NCBI GenBank assembly: GCA_021772985.1
Contig: JAJFKX010000025.1
Span: 62,001-126,000 of the forward strand
DNA from: Gammaproteobacteria bacterium
Lineage (GTDB): Bacteria > Pseudomonadota > Gammaproteobacteria > Xanthomonadales > Wenzhouxiangellaceae
DNA: 64,000 nt
Direction of reading: 5' to 3'
How positions within the stretch are numbered: the first letter of the stretch is position 1; each line of letters opens with the position of its first letter. The notes beneath the pieces are model-generated. The model was not told where the DNA came from. It worked only from the letters and a program-made list of their open reading frames with translations, and made no database searches. Shown here in pieces: positions 26,544-34,061 of the stretch. The position numbers and the translations under genes were made by a program.

Positions 26544-28319
26544 ATGTTAAACCAAACCGCCCGCAATAATCAGCAAGCTATTCAAGTTGATAAAACCCTT
26601 TTGGTTTACAAAAATATCCCTGCAGTGCTGATTTCCAATCTGCTTGGCTGCATCCCGCTGGCTTTTATTGTGTGGAACACTGGCGCCAAAACAGCAGTGG
26701 TTGTCTGGTTGGTACTGCACTGTGGCCTGATTATGGTACGTGCCGTGCACCAATACACCTTTCAGCCAGCGTCGGCTTCAGCCGCATCGGTTTTGCGCTA
26801 CGGTAAGATCAACCTTTTGTTTATCGGACTGGCAGGCGGCATCTGGGGTCTTACCGGCCTACTGTTTTTTGACCCTGATGTAGTTACCATCTATTCATTT
26901 TTGGTCCTGACCCTGGTTTGTATGATCAGTGGCAGCATGAGCGCGATATCTTCACTGCCGCCAGCCTATATCATTTTCTCATCACTCACCATGGGACCAC
27001 TTATTGTCATCACTTTGATACAAGGCACAGCCTTTTATACTTTGATGGGCATTGGTGCTTTGGCCTATTTGTTCATGACCATCCTATTCAGCCGCAATTT
27101 GAATCGGGCCATTCACGACAGTCTGACCCTGAAATATGAAAATCTGGATCTGTTCGAAAGCCTAAGGATACAGACCGAAGCAGCCGAAAAGGCTAACCTG
27201 GATAAGTCACGGTTTCTAGCCGCTGCCAGTCATGATGTTCGCCAGCCCCTGCATGCCATTAATCTGTTTGCACATGTTCTTGAGGATCAGCTTGACCGCG
27301 ACGACCAACGGAATAACCTGGCCGGAGTTCAAAGGGGGCTGAATTCTCTGAGTGAACTGTTTGATGCTTTACTTGATGTTTCCAAAATCGATGCCAATGT
27401 TACCCGGGTCAACAAAACCCATTTCAGACTTGATGAGATGGTTACCCATGTGATCTCGCTATTTGAAAACAATGCACGCGAAAAAGGCATCGAAATGAGC
27501 CATTATGATTGCCAGCATTTGGTGCACACTGATCACGGATTGCTCGAACAAATATTGACCAACCTGCTCGGCAATGCGGTTCGCTACACCCACCAGGGCA
27601 GAGTCGAGGTATTTTGTGACCAAATCACAGACAATACCCTGACATTACACGTCAAGGATTCGGGTATCGGTATTGCTGAGACCGACCTCGATTCTATCTT
27701 TGATGAATTCACCCAACTGAACAACCCGGAACGTGATCGTAACAAGGGATTGGGTCTCGGACTAGCCATTACTCACCGGTTGACCAACTTGCTCCAACTT
27801 CCACTGAAGGTAAGCTCCGAACCTTTTAGCGGAAGTGATTTCACTGTGCAGATACAATTGAGCCATAAGCAGATACAGCCCCTTGTTGCAAAAATGCCTG
27901 TAAGCATCAGCAAACATCTGGCAGGCCTGAAGATTCTGGTAGTCGATAATGAAGAAGAAATTGTTACCGGATTACAGCTGTTGCTGAAAAGCTGGCAATG
28001 TCAGGTATCGACAAGCCACTCAACCACAGATGCCTTGCAGGTTACCCATTCCGGAACTCAGCCGGATTTGGTAATTACCGACTATCGGATGCCGGGTGAG
28101 CTGACCGGTCTGGAATTGATCCAATCGTTACGACAACAACACCCTAACCTTGCCGGCTTAATCGTCACCGGTGATACCAGTCCGCACATTCCACTCAAAG
28201 CACAAAAGCACAATCTCATGTTACTGCACAAACCCGTTAAGCCTGCCCAATTGCATATTGCCATTACCCAAACGCTAAAACGGGCAGAACAAAGTAGTAC
28301 AAACCCGAGTACTTTATGA
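26544..28319 (+). CDS. Hybrid sensor histidine kinase with C-terminal receiver
   Basis: 591 residues from the ATG at 26544; an upstream TTG at 26532 overlaps the previous stop. The N-terminal 190 residues have six hydrophobic helices with no periplasmic domain. The H-box SRFLAAASHDVRQPLHAI (phospho-His near 230) is followed by ATPase boxes (NLLGNAVRYT, DSGIGIAETDL, GLGLGLAI). A receiver domain occupies residues 465-585 (ILVVDNEEE, phospho-Asp in VITDYRMPG, final LHKPVKP). It resembles quorum- or fatty-acid-sensing hybrid kinases in layout. The signal is unknown. It forms an operon with the preceding short receiver. Confidence 0.87.
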   Translation: MLNQTARNNQQAIQVDKTLLVYKNIPAVLISNLLGCIPLAFIVWNTGAKTAVVVWLVLHCGLIMVRAVHQYTFQPASASAASVLRYGKINLLFIGLAGGIWGLTGLLFFDPDVVTIYSFLVLTLVCMISGSMSAISSLPPAYIIFSSLTMGPLIVITLIQGTAFYTLMGIGALAYLFMTILFSRNLNRAIHDSLTLKYENLDLFESLRIQTEAAEKANLDKSRFLAAASHDVRQPLHAINLFAHVLEDQLDRDDQRNNLAGVQRGLNSLSELFDALLDVSKIDANVTRVNKTHFRLDEMVTHVISLFENNAREKGIEMSHYDCQHLVHTDHGLLEQILTNLLGNAVRYTHQGRVEVFCDQITDNTLTLHVKDSGIGIAETDLDSIFDEFTQLNNPERDRNKGLGLGLAITHRLTNLLQLPLKVSSEPFSGSDFTVQIQLSHKQIQPLVAKMPVSISKHLAGLKILVVDNEEEIVTGLQLLLKSWQCQVSTSHSTTDALQVTHSGTQPDLVITDYRMPGELTGLELIQSLRQQHPNLAGLIVTGDTSPHIPLKAQKHNLMLLHKPVKPAQLHIAITQTLKRAEQSSTNPSTL

Positions 28320-28370
28320 ATATTGGTAGTGAAAACTGGTTTTTCGTTTTATCCAACTGGATACAGTGAG

Positions 28371-28388
28371 ATCTGGGTGTCCGAATTC
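28371..28388 (+). repeat. Dispersed repeat, right arm
   Basis: ATCTGGGTGTCCGAATTC resembles the right arm, between convergent genes. Confidence 0.5.
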
Positions 28389-28412
28389 AGTCGCTCTTTG
28401 ACACTCAACTTT

Positions 28413-28435
28413 CGGGATGCCCTGAGGACATCCCG
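28413..28435. terminator. Hairpin between convergent genes
   Basis: CGGGATG (28413-28419) pairs with CATCCCG (28429-28435). It lies between the end of the hybrid kinase gene and the end of the PA-like gene; a bidirectional terminator is likely. Confidence 0.5.
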
Positions 28436-28455
28436 AGTCTATTTCAAACCTGTGA

Positions 28456-30132
28456 TCAATCTGGGTAGCGCAACGGCTCAGAAAAGCGGTTGCCCAGAAT
28501 ATCTTCGATGATCAGCTCGCCATTCATGTATACGCCGCCTGAATATGGCGGTTCATTATTTTCAATCAAAGTGATATACCGCCCCGCCTGACGCTGCAGC
28601 GACTGGTCAAAATGACTGTATGGCTGACCGCTGCAATGACTACAGTGCAAAGCACCTTTTGCCTGAACCACAGGAAAATTAAACTCTTGCGGATCAATAG
28701 TAACCTGCAGTTCAAAAACACCGGTCTTTTTGGTTATCAATACGTTGATCTCGGGTGGCGACTGCTGAACATCACCGACGATCAACTGTGACGACCTCTG
28801 TGCGGGCACCTGCAGCAGAGCTTCCGGCGTTTCACCACCCTGCTCCCAGGACTCCAAAATCCGTTCATCGTCGGTCATAATGTAGATTTCGCCAGGGAAC
28901 CGCTTACCATTCAAGGTGAACGAATCTTCCTGCTGCTCCAGTACAAAAACACTGTCAAATAAATCACCGATAGTAAAACCGGTACGATAAAAATCGGTAC
29001 TGGTAAACATCGGATAACTGTAATTCAATCGTTGCGAATAACGGGCCATCAGATTGGTTGATGTGCTGATGATGTTGTTTTCGAAAGAACTCCAGTTGAC
29101 ATCAAAATCCCAACTCTGGGTCTGTTCATTCCAGCGAACTACTTTGGCTTCCACCTGCACCACATCCAGAAACAGCGGCACACCCTGCTGAATACTAACC
29201 AGTTCATCAACGCTGACGGTGATCTCACGGCCTGCGGCATCATGCTCCACGGCCACGCTTCCAGAACGCGGGAACCGGCTGCTCGGCGTCCCAATGGGGG
29301 TCAGCTCTATGGCCGCCAACTCCGGCTTTATAGTGGCAATAATTCTGTCACCCAGAATCAGATTGAATGTCGGCCGCACTTCGCGTGCCGGACAGCCACC
29401 CTGGTTAATAAATGCCACCGACAGGCGCAATCGGGCAGCTGCACCGGGATTGGTGCTGGTTGCCTCCGACCAGCTATCTGTGGTCCCGCCACCAATGGTT
29501 TGCGACTGCCCCCAGGTATGGCTATAGGAACTTTCAACAGCCACCTTAAGCATCTTGAATGGGTTCAGCGATGCCTCAGTAGTAACCTTGCCACCAACGG
29601 TGTTAGAACTGGAGGTGGTATTGCTCCAGGTATTACTGATGGTTTGTCCGTTGGATTTAGTGATGGTGCCGATGGGAATCACATCATAGTCATGCAGTTC
29701 CACACCAATAATCGGATTGGCGGCAATCAGTGGTCTATTATAAGGCTGCGGTACCGTCGCCGGCAGGTTAATCCCGGTCACTTCCATATAGTCGCTGTAC
29801 GGATCCTGATCAGTGGACCAGGACCGGGGGTCGGTTAGATGACAGTCTGGATAGGTATCCGGATTGCATGCTTCCAATCCATCCAGCGGCGTATAGGTGT
29901 AACCCTCAAGTTCTAACCTGTTGGTAATGCCATCCTTATCGTCATCGGCATCGGCCTGCAACCAGATAATGTCTCCTTCCGGTGTTTTGTATGCAACCTG
30001 GTTGTGTTTAGAAACAGATGTTGTGGTACGGTCATTCAAAACCTGAGCACAGGCACTCAACCCTGTCATTACCAATACCGTAAAAAACTGCGCAATGCTG
30101 GTTACGCCCCCAATCTTTCGATAATTACCCAC
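28456..30132 (-). CDS. Protective-antigen-like (binary toxin B type) lipoprotein, copy 2
   Basis: 558 residues if translation starts at GTG 30132, which has an AAAGGGGAG ribosome site; a longer frame beginning inside the repeat hairpin near 30258 is unlikely. This length equals copy 1 at 4755. A lipobox LSAC ends the signal. The calcium-site motif ADADDDKDGITNRLE, LEGYTY, WSTDQDPYSDY, the Ser/Thr pore-hairpin region, GAAARLRLSVAF and PTFNLILG follow in the PA order. Near residues 380-400, TIGDLFDSVFVLEQQ corresponds in position to the PA segment that carries the phi-clamp Phe; this is tentative. No enzymatic A component is adjacent. Confidence 0.75.
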   Translation of the reverse strand: MGNYRKIGGVTSIAQFFTVLVMTGLSACAQVLNDRTTTSVSKHNQVAYKTPEGDIIWLQADADDDKDGITNRLELEGYTYTPLDGLEACNPDTYPDCHLTDPRSWSTDQDPYSDYMEVTGINLPATVPQPYNRPLIAANPIIGVELHDYDVIPIGTITKSNGQTISNTWSNTTSSSNTVGGKVTTEASLNPFKMLKVAVESSYSHTWGQSQTIGGGTTDSWSEATSTNPGAAARLRLSVAFINQGGCPAREVRPTFNLILGDRIIATIKPELAAIELTPIGTPSSRFPRSGSVAVEHDAAGREITVSVDELVSIQQGVPLFLDVVQVEAKVVRWNEQTQSWDFDVNWSSFENNIISTSTNLMARYSQRLNYSYPMFTSTDFYRTGFTIGDLFDSVFVLEQQEDSFTLNGKRFPGEIYIMTDDERILESWEQGGETPEALLQVPAQRSSQLIVGDVQQSPPEINVLITKKTGVFELQVTIDPQEFNFPVVQAKGALHCSHCSGQPYSHFDQSLQRQAGRYITLIENNEPPYSGGVYMNGELIIEDILGNRFSEPLRYPD

Positions 30133-30470
30133 TTTATACTCCCCTTTTTGTGAAGCATTATCATATACCAAATGCAAATCTAAATTCTTAACCGGTTCCG
30201 GCTGGAATAATGTCTGGAAAGTCCTGCTGAGTGCGAAAAGGAGCGGGGACACCCACATTTCTCGCTTTACCAGTTGCTAAAGATGTGGGTGTCTCAACTC
30301 ATCTCTCAACTCATCAGTGCATAACGCCTAAATATTTAATCTTAGGCGTCGAACACTGTGCTGCAGCCGTTGAATCTACTGCCATTCTGGGGGTTAGTAA
30401 CTGTTAGACACTGATATTTACGCGTGAACCTCGCTAACGTCTGTCCTTCATTCAAAACGAGGTGATAGAC
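30133..30470. other. Divergent intergenic with a full repeat
   Basis: About 340 bp between the PA-like gene and the P460 cluster. It contains the best full copy of the hairpin repeat (30247-30300) and the promoter region of both genes; no gene. Confidence 0.5.
30247..30300 (+). repeat. Dispersed hairpin repeat, consensus copy
   Basis: Left arm GGACACCCACATTTCTC, loop end GCTAAAG, right arm ATGTGGGTGTCTCAACTC; the inverted 11-bp GACACCCACAT/ATGTGGGTGTC is perfect. I use this copy as the family type. Confidence 0.9.
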
Positions 30471-31100
30471 ATGAACTCAAGACTTAAGAACGGCCTGCAG
30501 GATCTTGGCCTGGTGTTGGTAAGCACGGTGGTTATCATGTTGATGGGAGCCGCTGTCGCTGTCGCAGAGGATTCCGAAAAATATGAAGCTAAGTTCACTG
30601 CAGATGGAGAATTGATTCGACCATCAGGCTGGCGAGAGTGGGTATTTGTCGGTAGTCCACTAACACCTAACTCTCTGAATGGCGGCACGGCGTCGTTTCC
30701 TGAGTTTCATTCCGTCTACATAGACCCAGTGAGCTGGGCGCACTGGAAAGAAACCGGCGAGTTTCGCGAGGGCACGATGCTCGCAAAAGAACTGACTTTG
30801 GTGGGCGCTACCGCAGCGACCAGCGGAATTGGATTCTTCAATGGCGACCTGCAGGGATTAGAAATCGCACATAAAGATACCAAGCGGTACTCGAAAGATA
30901 CTGGCGGATGGGCTTACTACACGTTTGGCCACAAACCCGAACCGTATGCTGACACAGTAGCGGCTATGCCGAATGCTGCTTGCGCAGCGTGCCATACAGC
31001 AGCAGCAGCCGATGACATGGTTTTCACGCAGTACTATCCGATTCTCACAACTGCAAAAGCAGCTGGCGATGATGGCGCGGGCGTTGGAGGCGAGGAGTAA
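30471..31100 (+). CDS. Cytochrome P460-family protein 1
   Basis: 209 residues from the ATG at 30471, with ACGAGGTG upstream. A signal peptide (about 30 residues ending in VAVAEDS) leads to the P460 fold: RPSGWREWVFVGSPLTPNSLN, FHSVYIDP, and the heme site CAACHTAA near residue 170. P460 enzymes oxidise hydroxylamine with a heme crosslinked to Lys; detoxification of N compounds is the known role. It is the first gene of a heme-protein cluster running through 32517. Confidence 0.82.
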   Translation: MNSRLKNGLQDLGLVLVSTVVIMLMGAAVAVAEDSEKYEAKFTADGELIRPSGWREWVFVGSPLTPNSLNGGTASFPEFHSVYIDPVSWAHWKETGEFREGTMLAKELTLVGATAATSGIGFFNGDLQGLEIAHKDTKRYSKDTGGWAYYTFGHKPEPYADTVAAMPNAACAACHTAAAADDMVFTQYYPILTTAKAAGDDGAGVGGEE

Positions 31101-31102
31101 TT

Positions 31103-31189
31103 GTGGGCCAGTCCCAATACGAGATTGATACGGTCATCTTCGTTCTGGGTGCCATCTGCATGGTGTCGCTTATGGGACTGGCCATTTGA
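31103..31189 (+). CDS. 28-aa single-helix membrane protein between the two P460 genes
   Basis: GTG at 31103 with ribosome site GGCGAGGAG just upstream, overlapping the end region of the first P460 gene. The product is MGQSQYEIDTV followed by a hydrophobic helix (IFVLGAICMVSLMGLAI) and a stop. The gene-sized frame, good ribosome site and position inside an operon support expression. It may assist assembly or anchoring of the heme proteins; no family recognised. Confidence 0.55.
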   Translation: MGQSQYEIDTVIFVLGAICMVSLMGLAI

Positions 31190-31211
31190 ATCGTCTGATG
31201 GAGCAAACAAA

Positions 31212-31796
31212 ATGCACATGAAAATAGTTACCGCCTTGGTGGCGATCTTGGCTTTTACTACCGCAAGTGCTGACGAAATACCGCTATCAACTTACGAAAG
31301 TCTTGTCGATGAAACCGGCACCATTTCTTTACCAAAAAACTTGCGGCGTGACTGGGCATTTCTCGGCACCTGGTCAATTGCCGAAGAAGATGTTGTAGCC
31401 AGTAGCGAGGCAAGTAGTCGTGGCGCCGCTGGTCTACACAATGTATATACACAACCAGCAACGATCGACCACTTCCTCGAAACAGGTAAATTCCCTGACG
31501 GTGCTGTCATCGTCAAGGAGTTATTGAAAACAGTTACCACCTCCATGACGACCGGTACGGTAAGCCGAGGGACAAAAGTGGAGGGTTGGTTTGTAATGGT
31601 CAAGGATACACAGGGGCGATTCGAGTCAAGTCCGCTCTGGGGTGACGGTTGGGGGTGGTCACTATTCAATGCTGATCAAACTGAAACGACCGTAACAACG
31701 AACTATAAGACAGAGTGCATCGGCTGCCACATCCCTGCGCGCAAAGATGACTGGATATACTTGAGTGGGTATCCGATTCTAAAGACGGCGAACTAG
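31212..31796 (+). CDS. Cytochrome P460-family protein 2
   Basis: 194 residues from the ATG at 31212, where a signal peptide starts (cleaved after TASA). Pattern as in the first P460: LPKNLRRDWAFLGTW, GLHNVYTQP, GWFVMVKD and the heme site CIGCHIPA near residue 173. The paralogue lies 111 bp upstream with the 28-aa ORF between. Periplasmic. Confidence 0.8.
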   Translation: MHMKIVTALVAILAFTTASADEIPLSTYESLVDETGTISLPKNLRRDWAFLGTWSIAEEDVVASSEASSRGAAGLHNVYTQPATIDHFLETGKFPDGAVIVKELLKTVTTSMTTGTVSRGTKVEGWFVMVKDTQGRFESSPLWGDGWGWSLFNADQTETTVTTNYKTECIGCHIPARKDDWIYLSGYPILKTAN

Positions 31797-31815
31797 CAAC
31801 CAGCGCGCTGTGACG

Positions 31816-32517
31816 ATGATTCAAAAAAGGGCGCTCTTTTGCTTGATCATCACCGCTGCAGTCTTCACTACACAGGGACTGCGGTTTATTCCGGAGAGCT
31901 CGCCAGCCGCGCGCGGTGCTGCCGCTGCCAACTCGCACGGTTGTATCGAATGTCACGGCCGGTCGGAACCTGGTTTTCCAGATGACGCCAACCTGTCATG
32001 TGTCGACCTAAGCGTTAAAATCACTCACCCTCGCTACGATGGTCGATGCAGCGATGTGCTTGCCTATTTTGAAGTGGTTAGATTGAAACGGACATTTCAC
32101 CGGCGTGCAGAGTCTCCGAATCAAAGCCGATTTCTGCAAGGAGAAATCCTCGCGCGACAATACAATTGCTTTCAGTGCCATGGTGAATTGGGACAGGGAG
32201 GGTTTCGAAACGCCGGTGCACTCAAGGGCTACATTCCCGGGTATTTTGGTAATGACTTCGCACTGCTAACCCGAAACGGAAGTACTGAATCCGTACAAGC
32301 CTGGATCCGAAAGGGTGTCGATCCGATCCTGTTATCAAGACCGATCGAAGGGAAGATAGCCGAGTTCTTTATCGAGAAGCAAGAAATCAGCATGCCTGTT
32401 TTCGGGACCTTGCCGGACACAGCAATTCAAATTCTGGCGGACTACGTCATTGCATTGAACGAACTCGGCGCTATGGATGCAAAAGCGATCCGTGCGTACG
32501 GCCAGCGAACACAATAG
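31816..32517 (+). CDS. Exported diheme cytochrome c
   Basis: 233 residues from the ATG at 31816; an ATG at 31810 is possible. An N-terminal signal/anchor is followed by two heme sites, CIECH near residue 44 and CFQCH near residue 118, each with a following Met-containing stretch (MPVFGTLP near the end could give the Met ligand). Probably the electron acceptor for the P460 enzymes encoded just upstream. Last gene before a repeat at 32548. Confidence 0.8.
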   Translation: MIQKRALFCLIITAAVFTTQGLRFIPESSPAARGAAAANSHGCIECHGRSEPGFPDDANLSCVDLSVKITHPRYDGRCSDVLAYFEVVRLKRTFHRRAESPNQSRFLQGEILARQYNCFQCHGELGQGGFRNAGALKGYIPGYFGNDFALLTRNGSTESVQAWIRKGVDPILLSRPIEGKIAEFFIEKQEISMPVFGTLPDTAIQILADYVIALNELGAMDAKAIRAYGQRTQ

Positions 32518-32547
32518 AGCGCAGAAAAAGGAGACCAAAAGGAGACT

Positions 32548-32590
32548 GGACAGCCACATTTCTCACTAAAAATATGGGTGTCTCAACTCT
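32548..32590 (+). repeat. Dispersed hairpin repeat, short loop
   Basis: GGACAGCCACATTTCTCAC and AATATGGGTGTCTCAACTC with a shortened centre. A weak further arm (CTGGGTGTTCCAGCTC) follows at 32596. Confidence 0.75.
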
Positions 32591-32716
32591 TGGACCTGGG
32601 TGTTCCAGCTCTGCAACTTTGTTTGCGAGCATCTGATGCTACCAGCACTGGCTCTGTTTGATTAATATTCAAGTGTTGCGGTTATTTTGTGTATTCATTG
32701 TGTCCAAATTAATTGC

Positions 32717-32980
32717 TCAGGCCGCTGCCCTATCCTCACTGCACACTTTGCTCATCACAATCTGATATGGGTTCAAGACGGATTGAACAGGTGCATCCGG
32801 GGTAACACCCGTTCTGGCTGCCCAATCCTCTTGATCTACATCTTGGATGCGGACCCATGGCATATTGCCAGCATTACCTGCTTGGACCCCCGATATTGCT
32901 CTGATAACCCGGGAAACCATGTTGCGCTTTTGTTCCCGGCTCAACGTGCCTTTGAGAACATGTATGTCAATGAATGGCAT
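32717..32980 (-). CDS. 4-oxalocrotonate tautomerase-like protein
   Basis: 87 residues from the ATG at 32980, chosen because MPFIDIHV gives the required N-terminal Pro after Met removal and an AGGAGA ribosome site precedes it. The motif LKGTLSREQKRNMVSRVIRAI matches tautomerases, which use Pro1 as base; a longer frame upstream would bury the Pro. The tail GNMPWVRIQDVDQEDW is typical. Cytoplasmic; substrate unknown. Confidence 0.8.
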   Translation of the reverse strand: MPFIDIHVLKGTLSREQKRNMVSRVIRAISGVQAGNAGNMPWVRIQDVDQEDWAARTGVTPDAPVQSVLNPYQIVMSKVCSEDRAAA

Positions 32981-33487
32981 CATTAATCTCCTATAATTTT
33001 TTGGCTGGATCGACATGCCCAGCTCAAACATTTCATTAATTGCAACAACCACCAGCTGATATGGCGGTTAACCCGCTCTCTAGCCCTGCGCCTGAATCAG
33101 CTAAATGATCTCAGAGCTAGAGAGAGGCAACGCGCTAATGCTCGTTTTGTGCTTATTTACTGGTTATAACGATGCGCATTAAAATGTTCGCCAACTTTTT
33201 TATGTTTTTATCGAAAAACTTCAGCTGACCGGTAATAAAAAAGCCCTGGGCAGCGAACCTATCTCAGCGCTTATATCGGCAGTCTTTGATGCGATATTCA
33301 GGTTAAAGCAGGTTTGCAATGAACCTGCACCACGATAATCAACAACCACTGTGCTTGTATGAGACCTTGTCAAATACAAGCTTGCCTGTTCCGTGCGAAT
33401 TTAAGACGTCTGCTCGGCAAAACTCACGAATAAGCAGAATCAGAGTATGATTGGCTTGTCACCAATAGAAACTTTTTGACTTATCTG
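32981..33487. other. Divergent intergenic with two hairpins before the ECF sigma gene
   Basis: About 500 bp. GCAGGTT/AACCTGC (33308-33328) and GCTTGTAT/ATACAAGC (33353-33381) are perfect hairpins, and CAAAACTCACGAAT near 33411 resembles the MITE-like element ends. The structured stretch may be an element remnant or leader. No gene seen. Confidence 0.45.
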
Positions 33488-34042
33488 ATGAGTGCCAATC
33501 AGATCGAATACGCACAGATGACCCGACTGATCAACCGCTGTCAGTCCGGCCATCGCAGCAGCGCGGATGAGTTGTATGCGCTGGTCCATGCGCATCTGAA
33601 AAATATCGCGCGCCGCCAGAACAAGGGCTCAAAGCATCTGGATGCTACAGAGATGGTGAATATCGTGTATCTCCGCTTGTCCAGGAATAAAGATTTTGAA
33701 TACCAAAATCGCCAGCATTTCTTTCGTACTGCGGCTCTGGCAGCCCGTCAGATCATTATTGATGAAGCACGCCGCAAACTGACCCATCTGGAAACCGTGT
33801 GCGACCCTATGGAGCTGGATGCCAGCACGAAACCATTGCATTTGATGTTAGAACTGGATAGTGCACTAAAGAAGCTGGAAACATCGGATGCGGAATCGGC
33901 AAGGGTTTTTGAACTCAAGTATTTTGTTGGAATGACCGATAATGAAGTGGCCGATTCGCTGTCCTTAACCAATCGGACCGTGCAAAGAAAATGGCTGCAG
34001 GCCAAGCAGCAATTGCAAAAGGAATTGCCGGAACCTGGCTAA
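33488..34042 (+). CDS. ECF-type RNA polymerase sigma factor
   Basis: 184 residues from the ATG at 33488 (TTG at 33476 is an alternative). Region 2 includes LKNIARRQNKGSKHLDATEMV and FFRTAALAARQIIIDEARR; region 4 is VFELKYFVGMTDNEVADSL...RTVQRKWLQAKQQL. The sequence matches the Sigma70_ECF group that is commonly linked to Ser/Thr kinases (ECF43-like) in Xanthomonadales and relatives. The kinase-TPR gene is convergent, ending only 19 bp away, which supports a phospho-signalling partnership. Confidence 0.85.
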   Translation: MSANQIEYAQMTRLINRCQSGHRSSADELYALVHAHLKNIARRQNKGSKHLDATEMVNIVYLRLSRNKDFEYQNRQHFFRTAALAARQIIIDEARRKLTHLETVCDPMELDASTKPLHLMLELDSALKKLETSDAESARVFELKYFVGMTDNEVADSLSLTNRTVQRKWLQAKQQLQKELPEPG

Positions 34043-34061
34043 TCCGGATATTGCAGAATCT

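Noticed and set aside
30133..30258. N-terminal extension of the second PA-like protein
   Set aside because: The longer frame starts inside the hairpin repeat; the GTG at 30132 has a strong ribosome site, a lipoprotein signal and gives the same length as its paralogue.
32981..33052. Longer start of the tautomerase
   Set aside because: It would hide the essential N-terminal proline; the ATG at 32980 has an AGGAGA site.
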